Part shown: positions 23,990-32,686 of the stretch, piece by piece
How the letters are laid out: every line of letters begins with the position of its first letter
How positions within the stretch are numbered: position 1 is the stretch's first letter
DNA from: Bacteroidota bacterium
GTDB taxonomy: Bacteria > Bacteroidota > Bacteroidia > UBA8524
Length of the DNA: 64,000 nt
Reading direction: 5' to 3'
Assembly: GCA_008933805.1 (NCBI GenBank)
Contig: WBUH01000009.1
Coordinates: forward strand, 1-64,000
The notes under the pieces: model-generated
The model's database searches: none
Told to the model about the DNA's origin: nothing
The model's input: the letters and a program-made list of their open reading frames with translations, nothing else
Program-made: the position numbers and the translations under genes

Positions 23990-24015
23990 ACTATGAAACG
24001 ATAGCTGTATCTTTG
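23985..24015 (+). promoter_or_regulatory. Promoter of tRNA-Arg (TTTG-N19-TATCTTTG)
   Basis: TTTG at 23985-23988 and TATCTTTG at 24008-24015 are separated by 19 nt, matching the Bacteroidota consensus, with the tRNA starting 13 bp downstream. It overlaps the stop codon of the preceding gene. Confidence 0.8.
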
Positions 24016-24028
24016 CAGCCGTTTTCAT

Positions 24029-24102
<74 letters not shown>

Positions 24103-24111
24103 CAAACATTT

Positions 24112-24136
24112 AAAGCCACATTTTGTGGCTTTTTTT
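24112..24136 (+). terminator. Terminator after tRNA-Arg
   Basis: AAAGCCACA-TTT-TGTGGCTTT followed by a T-run; it also faces the convergent DUF1801 gene. Confidence 0.85.
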
Positions 24137-24149
24137 ATTCTTAAGAATG

Positions 24150-24575
24150 CTAATTCTTTGCCTCAAATCCAAAACGGATAGCATCTTTAAGCACTTCAAT
24201 ATTAATATCCTGAAGCTTCTTAAACTTAATGCAGTAGCCTGTTACGCCGGCTTTTCCCAAACTTTTTCCATATGTATCGGCTAAGTACGTTTTATCATCA
24301 ATGCCAAGAATATATACTGAGATTCCGCTTGTGTTTGCACTAATACCAATTTGATAGAACTCTCTGGTTTTGCCGTCAGTATATTTCATGGTTTGAAATC
24401 CATATCCGATATTAGGGTTTGAAACCACTTTGTTTTCACTGTTTTTCCCATCCAAGAACCATAATCGGCAGTCAGGGTTTATCCCCATTATAACACGGTG
24501 CAACTCCTGCATGTCATTCCGTTTTGCTTCGGGCTGACTTGTAATATACTCGTTGATTTGTTCTAGAACGTTCAT
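24150..24575 (-). CDS. DUF1801 / YdhG-like protein (141 aa)
   Basis: The fold is that of small DUF1801 proteins: an N-terminal helix (MNVLEQINEYITSQPEAKRN, then DMQELHRVI), NPDCRLWFLDGKN in place of the usual W-NxPxY segment, GYGFQTMKYTDGKTREFYQI and a C-terminal GKAGVTGYCIKFKKLQDIN. No catalytic function is known. It lies alone between a tRNA and the porin gene, and a paralogue is encoded at 42644. Confidence 0.8.
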   Translation of the reverse strand: MNVLEQINEYITSQPEAKRNDMQELHRVIMGINPDCRLWFLDGKNSENKVVSNPNIGYGFQTMKYTDGKTREFYQIGISANTSGISVYILGIDDKTYLADTYGKSLGKAGVTGYCIKFKKLQDINIEVLKDAIRFGFEAKN

Positions 24576-24725
24576 GGGTGTGAATTTGTAAGGTGCTTAT
24601 TTTCGCCTAATCAAAGGTATGAACCATAAAATGATTTAGTTAGAAACGTTTGAACTTAAAATTGTCTTACTATAACACTTAAGATATTTTAGCTTTAGCC
24701 GTGTGAGAGAATATTTCATTTCACA

Positions 24726-25838
24726 TTAAAACCAAAGAGTCAGGTTTGATATTACTAAATTGGAGGTATTAACAGCAGACCCTTTGCGTATATAGACCTT
24801 CTCATCCGACCAAAAAGTTCTACCTTCAAACCTCACCATGATATTGTGTGCAATTTGATAGTTGTAGCCCACCGAAGCACTGAACGAAGAAAACCCGTTA
24901 GTGGCTGTGATGGGGGCTATTTGTACGCTGTTAGGGTCGTTAAAATATTCAACCCTTGCGGCAACGGATGATGCTTTGCCAAACCGTAACCTGCCGATTA
25001 GGTTGGCCTGCCACCAGTTATGGTTTACCATTTTTCCAGCAAGGTCTCTGCGTTGCTGCACTCCAAAGTAAGCGCAGCCGGTGGCAGAAAACTTACCATC
25101 GGGATTGTAAATGAAAAATACATCAGTAAAATAACGGGCTCTGTTTTGGGGTGTAACAGATGATACTTCATTGCCTACGTATGTGTTCCAGTTTATCAGC
25201 CATTTTTTGGCAGGGCGGTATTCAACCTGTGTGCCGATGGATTTATCACTGTTAAGATCTTGTATTTGCTGCCAGCCGTTTAGCAGATATAAGTACAGGT
25301 TTACTTTGGAATTAAGCGTATAGCTGAGTTTTAACCCCGAAAGATAGTAGGGCACGTATTCAGGGGCGAAGGAACGGGTGTACATTAAATGGTCTTTTGA
25401 TATGGCACTCTCGTTGGTGTAGGGAGAACCGAATACCCCGGCATCTAACCAAATCTCGCGTTTTTGTGATAAACGTATGCCCGCATACCCTTCAACAATA
25501 TTTTTTAACACCCCGGGTTCAGCGGTGTAATTGGCATTGATATACGTGCCAAAACCGGGCACAAAACGCGCTCGGATGTTTTGAGAACTGTATTTAATAT
25601 CAGCGTAGGCAAGGTTAATGGTAAACTCGTTGTGGCGCGCCATTGAAACAAAGTAAGGTCTGTCTGCTGATTTGGGCTCGTTAAAATCAAACCCGTAATA
25701 GGCATCTACATAACCCCCAACGGTTACTTTGCCTTCTTTTTGCACATCGGTGGTATCCATAACCCCTGTATTGGTAACCTGTGCTATCGAAACTGCACTA
25801 TTGCAAAACGCACTAGCTATTAAAATAAACTTCCTCAT
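24726..25838 (-). CDS. Outer-membrane beta-barrel porin (BBP2-like)
   Basis: After a signal peptide (about residues 1-20) the protein is built of alternating strands with aromatic belts: VTVGGYVDAYYGFDFNEPKS near the N-terminus and a final strand ending NLVISNLTLWF, with a C-terminal Phe as usual for outer-membrane proteins. FVSMARHNEFTINLAYADIK is typical of the Bacteroidota porin group described as putative beta-barrel porin-2. Its 370 aa would fit roughly 16 strands. It is monocistronic; the substrate is unknown. Confidence 0.9.
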   Translation of the reverse strand: MRKFILIASAFCNSAVSIAQVTNTGVMDTTDVQKEGKVTVGGYVDAYYGFDFNEPKSADRPYFVSMARHNEFTINLAYADIKYSSQNIRARFVPGFGTYINANYTAEPGVLKNIVEGYAGIRLSQKREIWLDAGVFGSPYTNESAISKDHLMYTRSFAPEYVPYYLSGLKLSYTLNSKVNLYLYLLNGWQQIQDLNSDKSIGTQVEYRPAKKWLINWNTYVGNEVSSVTPQNRARYFTDVFFIYNPDGKFSATGCAYFGVQQRRDLAGKMVNHNWWQANLIGRLRFGKASSVAARVEYFNDPNSVQIAPITATNGFSSFSASVGYNYQIAHNIMVRFEGRTFWSDEKVYIRKGSAVNTSNLVISNLTLWF

Positions 25839-26096
25839 TATTAGCTGGTTGGTTATAAATTATCAAAAGCTAAGCATAGCTTTAGTAGTGTACCCAATCC
25901 CTGCACATAGGCTTATGCATCAATGTTTAGGTTTTAAGGACAAAACAACGTCAAAGGTATTAGAATTTACAAAACAATCAGGGTGTACAGTATGCTGTAA
26001 ATCCATGTTATAAATCGCAAAAGGTAACATTGGGAAGGGTTATTTTTAATGCTTTGATAAAACACCCTTAAAGCTGCGGATGTTGTTTTGCAAAAT

Positions 26097-28886
26097 ATGT
26101 TTAGGGGGATTAAATACGCAATTTCAATTGTATTGTTTGTTGTTTTTTGTGTCAAAGGGGTTTCGCAAACGGATGATTTGATGATTGTTGAGTATGTGGA
26201 TTGGAATCCCGGAAGTGGTTTCGGGGTTAAAATTTTCAATCCCACCAATGCCAGCATCAATTTATCAGCCTATACATTGGATGTTTATAATAACGGAGCT
26301 ACGTCCCCCAACGGTTCTTATACACTTAGCGGAACACTTTCATCGGGAGCGTCAGTTATTGTAGGTAATACACCGTATTGTAATACCAACTGTGCATCAA
26401 CTTGCGGTTTGGTAAACTCTAATGCGGGTGTAAACGGTAACGATGCAGTGGCTTTGCGAAAAAGCGGGGCATATATTGATATGGTAGGGCTTGTAGGGTA
26501 CGACCCGGGTTCACAAGGGTGGAAGGTGGATAATACATCCGATGCCTTGTTGTGGCACAAGATTGTTCGCAACTCAAATAATTGTACCCGTTATACATCC
26601 ACAAGCGGTTCGGGGGCTAATTCGTGGCCCAACAGTTCGTCGGTAAACGTTACAGGCTGGATAGTTTCAGGTTATTCGTGCATTTCAGGCGGGTTCTCGC
26701 TGAGTGGTTCGGGAGGTACACCAAAAATAAATATCCCTTCTACTGATACCGTGGTGTGTAGCGGCACAGCGATAAACTTTACAGCCAATGCAACGTATAA
26801 ATGGTATCGTAAAAACAGCAACGGAACATCGACACTAAATAACAGTGCTTCTACGCTTTCTATCTCATTTAACCAAAGCGGCACCGATACAGTAATTATC
26901 GAAGGAAATTCATGCGGGGTAGCTTCCTATGATACGCTGGTAGTTAAAGTAGGAGCTCCATTTTCGTTTTCTTTCGGGGTCGATAGTACATACTGTGGAA
27001 AGATAAACGCACTATTAAACCCTGCTATCAGCAATGCTACTTATGTGTGGCAGGACAATTCAACCACATCCACTTATCAACCAACAGTTGCCGGTACGTA
27101 TTGGGCAAAAGCTACCCGTGATAATTGCACAGCGGCTGATACCATTGTTATTGGTCTTCAAAATGCAGTGGTTCCCAGTTTAGGAGTAGATACAGCCATT
27201 TGTGCGGGTGATAGCATTAGTAAATCATTTACTTGCACGGGGTGTAGTTATTTATGGAATACTAATCAATCAACCCCTGCAATTACCATTAAGCAGGCTG
27301 GCAGTTATTGGCTGGAAGTTACTGATGGTAATTGCAAAACACGAGATACGGTTGTGATTACTATAAAGCAAGGCCCTGCGGTTGCTTTGGGTAATGATAC
27401 TGCTGTATGTGCCGGCGATAGTCTTTTAAAAACGTATACCTGTACAAACTGCAAATACCTTTGGAATACAGGCGACACCACGGCTTCTATTTACATGAAA
27501 CAGGCTGGTAGTTATTGGCTGCGTGCTGATAACGGATGTGTAAACAGCGATACCATTACGCTATCAATCAATCAGCTTCCTTTAGTTAGTTTGGGTGCTG
27601 ATACTTCCTTTTGTGCAGGTGATAGCATCGCAAAATCATACAACTGTGCAGGTTGCAGCTATTTGTGGAGTACCGCAGAAACCACACCAAACATTACTAT
27701 TAAGCAAGCAGGAAATTATTGGTTACAAGTAAATAACGGGTGTAAAAACTGGGATACCGTAACGGTAACTGTTAAACAGCCTCCGATGGTTAGTTTAGGT
27801 GCTGATACTGCTGTTTGTGTGGGTGATAGTATTATTAAATCGTTTAGTTGTGTCGGATGTACTTATAACTGGAGTACAACTGATACCATGCCCTCAATTT
27901 CTATCAAACAAAGCGGGGCATATTGGCTAAAGGCCACAAACTTGGGTTGCTCAGCCTTTGATACAATTGTTGTTGCTTCTAAACCATCGCCTGTGTTTTC
28001 ATTGGGTAATGATACTTCAATATGCAGTTCAGGGGGGAGTTATACCCTTAAAATATCAATTGCAGGGGCAACAAAACAATGGAGCACAGGAGCCACTACC
28101 GATTCTGTTATTATAACCACGGCGGGATTGTATTGGGCTAAACTCTCTGCAAGCGGGTGTAGCTATACCGATAGTATTACGATTCGTGCGGCAACTGCAC
28201 CTTCAAAAAAACTGAGAGATACTTCGGTTTGTAGCGGTCAGAGTGCTGTTTTAGATGCTGCCATCGCCGGAGCCACTTATTTGTGGGATGATAACAGTAC
28301 CCAAGCAACCCGAACGGTGAGTGCTAAAGGCAAATACAAAGTAGTTTTTATGCTGAATGGGTGTGCCTTTGCAGATTCAGCGGTACTTAACTTAGACTCA
28401 TTGCCGGTAAAACCTGTAATAAATGATACTTCGGTTTGTGAGGATGCGGTATTGGCACTTGACGGTACTGCTAAAGGAGCAACCTCGTATGTTTGGAATA
28501 CAGGGGAAACCACACCCTTAATTTCTCCCGATTCAGGAGGTATTTATATTATCTCAGCCATAAACAAATGCGGTGCTGTTTTGGATACAGCTTTTATTAA
28601 CGTGGAGGACTGTAACCCGCCTTACATACCCAATGTTTTTACTCCTAATGGTGATAGTCTGAATGACGGCTTTTACATTGATTATAAAAGTGTTAATTCT
28701 TTTAAAATTGAAATATATAACCGTTGGGGAGAACGTGTTTTTGAGTCGGACTCATCGTCATTTATCTGGCGTGGTGATTATAACGGCCAGTTAGTTCCTA
28801 TGGGGGTATATTTTTATACCATTTCTTCACAGGCAGGAATTGGCCGAACATATAACACCTCAGGAACAATAACGCTTATCCGTTAG
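26097..28886 (+). CDS. Large secreted protein: lamin-tail-like domain, Cys-rich repeats, gliding-type T9SS C-terminus
   Basis: This 929-aa protein starts at ATG 26097 (a TTG lies 9 bp upstream) with a signal peptide. Residues 25-130 look like a lamin-tail domain (VKIFNPTNASINLSAYTLDV). From about residue 356 four repeats of 67 residues follow, each carrying an extra CxxC (CTGCSYLW, CTNCKYLW, CAGCSYLW, CVGCTYNW), then three related Ig-like repeats without it. The last 90 residues (IPNVFTPNGDSLNDGFYI, IYNRWGERVFESD) are the gliding-motility-associated type B sorting domain. The product is a surface or adhesin-like T9SS cargo; its partner is unknown. Confidence 0.92.
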   Translation: MFRGIKYAISIVLFVVFCVKGVSQTDDLMIVEYVDWNPGSGFGVKIFNPTNASINLSAYTLDVYNNGATSPNGSYTLSGTLSSGASVIVGNTPYCNTNCASTCGLVNSNAGVNGNDAVALRKSGAYIDMVGLVGYDPGSQGWKVDNTSDALLWHKIVRNSNNCTRYTSTSGSGANSWPNSSSVNVTGWIVSGYSCISGGFSLSGSGGTPKINIPSTDTVVCSGTAINFTANATYKWYRKNSNGTSTLNNSASTLSISFNQSGTDTVIIEGNSCGVASYDTLVVKVGAPFSFSFGVDSTYCGKINALLNPAISNATYVWQDNSTTSTYQPTVAGTYWAKATRDNCTAADTIVIGLQNAVVPSLGVDTAICAGDSISKSFTCTGCSYLWNTNQSTPAITIKQAGSYWLEVTDGNCKTRDTVVITIKQGPAVALGNDTAVCAGDSLLKTYTCTNCKYLWNTGDTTASIYMKQAGSYWLRADNGCVNSDTITLSINQLPLVSLGADTSFCAGDSIAKSYNCAGCSYLWSTAETTPNITIKQAGNYWLQVNNGCKNWDTVTVTVKQPPMVSLGADTAVCVGDSIIKSFSCVGCTYNWSTTDTMPSISIKQSGAYWLKATNLGCSAFDTIVVASKPSPVFSLGNDTSICSSGGSYTLKISIAGATKQWSTGATTDSVIITTAGLYWAKLSASGCSYTDSITIRAATAPSKKLRDTSVCSGQSAVLDAAIAGATYLWDDNSTQATRTVSAKGKYKVVFMLNGCAFADSAVLNLDSLPVKPVINDTSVCEDAVLALDGTAKGATSYVWNTGETTPLISPDSGGIYIISAINKCGAVLDTAFINVEDCNPPYIPNVFTPNGDSLNDGFYIDYKSVNSFKIEIYNRWGERVFESDSSSFIWRGDYNGQLVPMGVYFYTISSQAGIGRTYNTSGTITLIR

Positions 28887-28989
28887 CGGATAAACGGTTA
28901 TTGATTTTTCTTAGAGCGTTACCTCTGTGTTTTTTGTTGAGAAACAATTATTTTGTTTCCTGTAACAAAGTTTATTTTGAACCGAAACT

Positions 28990-29466
28990 ATGAATCCGGA
29001 AATAAAAACTATCCCCGAAAAGAAGCTGATTGGAATGCACATTACTGTTACTCCTGAAAGCAACCCCACCGGTGAATTGTGGCGCAGGTTTATGCCCCGA
29101 AGGAGAGAAATAACCAATGCAATAGGAGCGGAGGTAGTTTCGATGCAGATTTTTGACCCCTCTACTCAGTTTGGAGCTATGCAACAACCCCCAACGTTTG
29201 AGAATTGGGCTGCGGTTGAAGTTGCCGATTTCAGTGTGGTACCCGATGGTATGGAAACGTACACCCTAGCAGGCGGAAAATTCGTAACCTATTTGCACAT
29301 AGGCACTGATGCCAAGTATTTTGAAAATTTGGGATATATGTTTACTGAATGGCTGCCCGCAAATGGCTTAACCGTGGATAGCAGGGAGCATTTTGAGTTG
29401 TTGGGTGAACGATACAAAGTAAACGACCCCGCATCAGAAGAGGAAGTTTGGATTCCGGTTAAATAA
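28990..29466 (+). CDS. GyrI-like / effector-binding domain protein (158 aa)
   Basis: The layout is that of stand-alone GyrI-like domains: an N-terminal strand (IKTIPEKKLIGMHITVT), a helix with LWRRFMPRRREITNAIG, QIFDPSTQFGAM, AAVEVADF and a C-terminal WLPANGLTVDSREHFELL helix followed by EEVWIPVK. Members bind small molecules, and GyrI itself inhibits DNA gyrase. Its stop is 11 bp before a pentapeptide-repeat gene, another family linked to gyrase, so both may protect against topoisomerase poisons. That link is inferred. Confidence 0.85.
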   Translation: MNPEIKTIPEKKLIGMHITVTPESNPTGELWRRFMPRRREITNAIGAEVVSMQIFDPSTQFGAMQQPPTFENWAAVEVADFSVVPDGMETYTLAGGKFVTYLHIGTDAKYFENLGYMFTEWLPANGLTVDSREHFELLGERYKVNDPASEEEVWIPVK

Positions 29467-29477
29467 AATCTGTCGGT

Positions 29478-30047
29478 ATGATTGAAAGTTTTGATAATGA
29501 AGTCTTTGAGGGTAAAAATTACTCAGGGCAAGCATTGCTTAAGCATGAGTATGATACTTGCGTATTTAAAGGATGTGATTTTTCAGAAGCTGATTTATCA
29601 GGTACATCGTTTATGGATTGTGAGTTTATAGATTGTAATATCAGCAATGCAAAACTAAAAGACACTTCGTTTAGGGATGTAACGTTTAAAAACTGTAAGC
29701 TGTTGGGGTTAAACTTTAGCGTGTGTAATAAGTTTCTGTCGTTATTAAAGTTTGAGGATTGTGTGCTCACCATCGCATCGTTTTTTAAACTAAAGCTGGG
29801 GGGTACTAAATTTAAGAACTGCAACCTGCGGGAAGCTGATTTTGCCGATGCAGATTTTACCGCTTCGGTATTTGCAAATTGTGATTTTAGCGGAGCTATT
29901 TTTGATAATACAGTACTTGAAAAAGCTGACTTTAGAACGTCGTATAATTTCTCAATCAATCCTGAAAAGAATAAAATCAAAAAGGCCAAGTTTTCTTTAA
30001 ATACAGTAGCCGGATTGCTTGAATCGTACAATATTGAAATTGAATAA
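29478..30047 (+). CDS. Pentapeptide-repeat protein (Qnr/McbG-like, 189 aa)
   Basis: Nearly the whole protein is made of A(D/N)LxF-type pentapeptides (VFKGCDFSEADLSGTSFMDC, FANCDFSGAIFDNTVLEKAD), forming a right-handed beta-helix, with a break near residues 75-85 (LNFSVCNKFLSLL) where Qnr-type proteins carry a loop. Such folds mimic B-DNA and shield gyrase. The length is slightly below Qnr proteins. It is co-transcribed with the GyrI-like gene upstream. Pentapeptide proteins also have other roles, so gyrase protection is only probable. Confidence 0.85.
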   Translation: MIESFDNEVFEGKNYSGQALLKHEYDTCVFKGCDFSEADLSGTSFMDCEFIDCNISNAKLKDTSFRDVTFKNCKLLGLNFSVCNKFLSLLKFEDCVLTIASFFKLKLGGTKFKNCNLREADFADADFTASVFANCDFSGAIFDNTVLEKADFRTSYNFSINPEKNKIKKAKFSLNTVAGLLESYNIEIE

Positions 30048-30056
30048 CCGCAGCAG

Positions 30057-30782
30057 TTATTTTTTTAAGCCCATGTAATGTTTACGTTGGGCATCATCAA
30101 GGTGTTCAATGGCGTAGCGCAGCATTGTACGTGGCATTGTGGCGGCAAACTGGTCTAAAAACTCAAGTAAGCGGGCACGGTGTTTATTTTTACCCGCCTG
30201 CCTTATCCACCCGCCTACAGCTTTGTGAATTAAGTCCTGTTCATCGTGCAGCAAAATTTCAGCAATTTTAAAAGTATCGTCCACCTGTCCGTATTTCAGA
30301 AAATAAGCAGTACTAACAATGGCCGTGCGCCTTTCCCACATGTTATCCGAAACAGCCAGTTGGTATAATATGTCCCGGGGTTTATCAAACAGGTAACCGC
30401 CCACCACATAAATGCAACTTACATCCACCAAGTCCCAGTTGTTAATGCGGTCGTGTCTGCGTATGTATAACTCATACAGTTCTTTCCTGCGGCTTTCAGG
30501 TGTTTTTTTAATACGGGCTTGCTTATCCATAATGCTCAAAGCACCCGCCCTTATTTCGTGGATATTATCCTGCAACAGTTTTTCAATTTCAAGGGGAGGC
30601 ATGGCAACAAATTCTTTTGCTAATGCAAATAATTGCCCCATGCGCACCCCAATAAATTTGTCGCCTTCGCCGTATTGTCCTTTGCCCGATTTAAAATACC
30701 GTTGTATTTTGGCTAATTCCTCGTCAGATTGGAGTTTCCAAAGCCTTTCTACAAATAGTTCAGCAGTTATATTTTCAGGCAT
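30057..30782 (-). CDS. DNA alkylation repair protein (AlkD-like)
   Basis: This 241-aa HEAT-like repeat DNA glycosylase of the AlkD family recognises alkylated bases from the backbone side. Typical segments are FIGVRMGQLFALAKEF, NNWDLVDVSCIYVVGGYL, WERRTAIVSTAYF, LIHKAVGGWIRQAGK and RTMLRYAIEHLDD; the Trp and Asp residues expected in the groove are present. It is convergent with the pentapeptide gene (9-bp gap). Confidence 0.93.
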   Translation of the reverse strand: MPENITAELFVERLWKLQSDEELAKIQRYFKSGKGQYGEGDKFIGVRMGQLFALAKEFVAMPPLEIEKLLQDNIHEIRAGALSIMDKQARIKKTPESRRKELYELYIRRHDRINNWDLVDVSCIYVVGGYLFDKPRDILYQLAVSDNMWERRTAIVSTAYFLKYGQVDDTFKIAEILLHDEQDLIHKAVGGWIRQAGKNKHRARLLEFLDQFAATMPRTMLRYAIEHLDDAQRKHYMGLKK

Positions 30783-30807
30783 CGTTTAGCGTGTTTTGGG
30801 CAGGTGA

Positions 30808-31266
30808 TTATTGTCCGTCGCGGGCACGTTTCAAATCTTCAATCACAATTTTATTCATGCTCAACATGGCTTGCATAGCACGGTTTGCTTTTTCAGGGTC
30901 AGCATCGTTCAAATATTCGCCCAAGGCATCAGGAATAATTTGCCAAGATAAACCAAACTTATCTTTAAGCCATCCGCAGCGTTCTTCGCTACCGCCTTCA
31001 GTTAGTTTTTCCCAGTAATAATCCACTTCTTCCTGATTTTTACAGCTTACATAAAACGAAATTGCAGGAGTAAATTTAAACATAGGGCCGCCGTTTAAGG
31101 CCATAAAATCCTGTCCGTTTAACTGAAATGTGGCCGAGAATGCAGGACCGTTAGGACCTTGACGCATAATGTTGCCAATTTTAGAATCTTTAAAAACTCC
31201 GGCATAAAAGTTAACGGCCTCTTCAAGGTTGCCGTCAAACCAAAGGAATGGGGTAATTTTTTGCAT
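30808..31266 (-). CDS. VOC-family protein (PhnB-like, 152 aa)
   Basis: One vicinal-oxygen-chelate module pair of the PhnB / 3-demethylubiquinone methyltransferase-like kind is present: KITPFLWFDGNLEEAVNFYA, DFMALNGGP, CGWLKDKFGLSWQIIP and DPEKANRAMQAML. The metal-binding residues are not clearly conserved. The enzymatic role is unknown. The stop lies 25 bp from the start of the AlkD gene on the same strand, so they may be co-transcribed. Confidence 0.85.
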   Translation of the reverse strand: MQKITPFLWFDGNLEEAVNFYAGVFKDSKIGNIMRQGPNGPAFSATFQLNGQDFMALNGGPMFKFTPAISFYVSCKNQEEVDYYWEKLTEGGSEERCGWLKDKFGLSWQIIPDALGEYLNDADPEKANRAMQAMLSMNKIVIEDLKRARDGQ

Positions 31267-31469
31267 AGTTTAGTTGTATTAAATTGTTTTATAGTTTGTT
31301 ATACAAAAATAGAGAGAGCAATATATACTCCAAAGGTGGTTATGCGGCAATTTTAAGGGCACTTTGCGGCACATTGTTATAAGCCCCCCTTGTTGCTGTA
31401 TAGGATGAAATAAAATGTAAGATAGTGAAGATGGAGACGGAACGGTGTGCTATGTTTTTTGCAAAAAGG

Positions 31470-32522
31470 CTAAGCCTCTTCGTCAAAATAAATCTTGTAG
31501 AACTTTTTACCCGTTACCTCATCGTAGCCGCGCTCAATAAGATTACGGTCGCCGTGTATGTACACGTGGAAGTTCTTATCCAATTTTAGCACGCTTTTAA
31601 ACGTGCGGGATTGTTTTTTTACAGCTTGGTTTGAAATATCAAAACTCTCCTCAAACGAAAAATTGTTTTCCTTTTCGAAGGTGTCCTTAAACCCGTTAAA
31701 GCTTTCAATCAATTCGGGTTGACCAAAAATTTCCTCAGTAAAAGCGTTGTTATCAAACGATTCATTCCGTTTAAAAAAATCAACCGAACGGTTCAGAATA
31801 TCAATTTGGTCGCTTTTAGCCACTTCAAATCTGCTTGGAAGTTCATTTACCACAAAGTCTTTGCAAAGCTTCAAATAGTTAGCCGTATTAAAATAGTTAT
31901 CCTGCAAAGGTTTCACCGAAAGAAAATCATCGGTCCAAAACTGGGCTTCACTGCCGCGGTTCGTATTATCAACAATAGCAATTTTGTATCCGTCGGCCTT
32001 ATTAATATTGTATATTAAACAGCCTTTGTCCAAATGCTTAGGGTCTATCCCCTCCAGCAAGTTTAACTTAGACAAGCCCGTACGGTTAAACTCAATATTT
32101 AAAAAGCGGTCTTTGTTCTCAGATTTAAAAATACCCAGCACGTCAACCGTTTCATTGTCTATTACACAACCCGTAAAAAGCACCACATACACCTCTCCAG
32201 CCTTTATTTTGGGGTGATTAGAGCATTCGTACAAGTGCTTGCAAATATTTTTTGACAGTGGTTGAAACAAACTGATATCCTCAAACAATTGCCCTGCGTA
32301 ATTGTATATTTCATTCAAGCCGATATCAGATGAATGGTTGAAGCTGTAAAACTCTTCGGTAGTAAAGGGTTTTAAGAAAAACTTAAGCAAAACTGCTTGT
32401 TCATCATCACCAAGTTCGTTCAAAACATCTTTTTCAGTCAGCTTGCAGCCTTCGTCCTTTTGTTTGTTGCCGGCGTAGTGTATTGTAAGGCGGGCAATAT
32501 CAGCCATTGAGAAATCAACCAT
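31470..32522 (-). CDS. Nucleoid-associated protein, NdpA/YejK family
   Basis: This 350-aa protein matches the NdpA family: an N-terminal domain (MADIARLTIHYAGNKQKDEG, then FLKPFTTEEFYSF) and central strand-helix repeats with EVYVVLFTGCVIDNETVDVL, SENKDRFLNIEF and CLIYNINKADGYKIAIVD. It binds nucleoid DNA or RNA; the cell role in Bacteroidota is not defined. It is a single gene. Confidence 0.85.
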   Translation of the reverse strand: MVDFSMADIARLTIHYAGNKQKDEGCKLTEKDVLNELGDDEQAVLLKFFLKPFTTEEFYSFNHSSDIGLNEIYNYAGQLFEDISLFQPLSKNICKHLYECSNHPKIKAGEVYVVLFTGCVIDNETVDVLGIFKSENKDRFLNIEFNRTGLSKLNLLEGIDPKHLDKGCLIYNINKADGYKIAIVDNTNRGSEAQFWTDDFLSVKPLQDNYFNTANYLKLCKDFVVNELPSRFEVAKSDQIDILNRSVDFFKRNESFDNNAFTEEIFGQPELIESFNGFKDTFEKENNFSFEESFDISNQAVKKQSRTFKSVLKLDKNFHVYIHGDRNLIERGYDEVTGKKFYKIYFDEEA

Positions 32523-32686
32523 AAAGGCAAAAATAAATAAAAGGCACTACCACATAAGTAAAAATGCTGTTAGAATAGTTTTGCTTTAATAAAATAGTGT
32601 TTGAATTTATTGTTGTAGTTAATATTTTATTAACTTGTAACAGCAAGGAAAGATTTGATTTCACAGCTAACAAATTAAGCTATATT

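Noticed and set aside
26097-28886. Repeats as tandem DNA repeat or phase-variable tract
   Set aside because: The 201-bp period is clear at protein level, but the DNA copies differ too much for a slippage-type repeat.
29519-30031. Long minus-strand reading frame of 170 residues
   Set aside because: It lies fully inside the pentapeptide-repeat gene, in antisense; repeat codons keep it open. The Ser/Asn-rich product has no recognisable domain.
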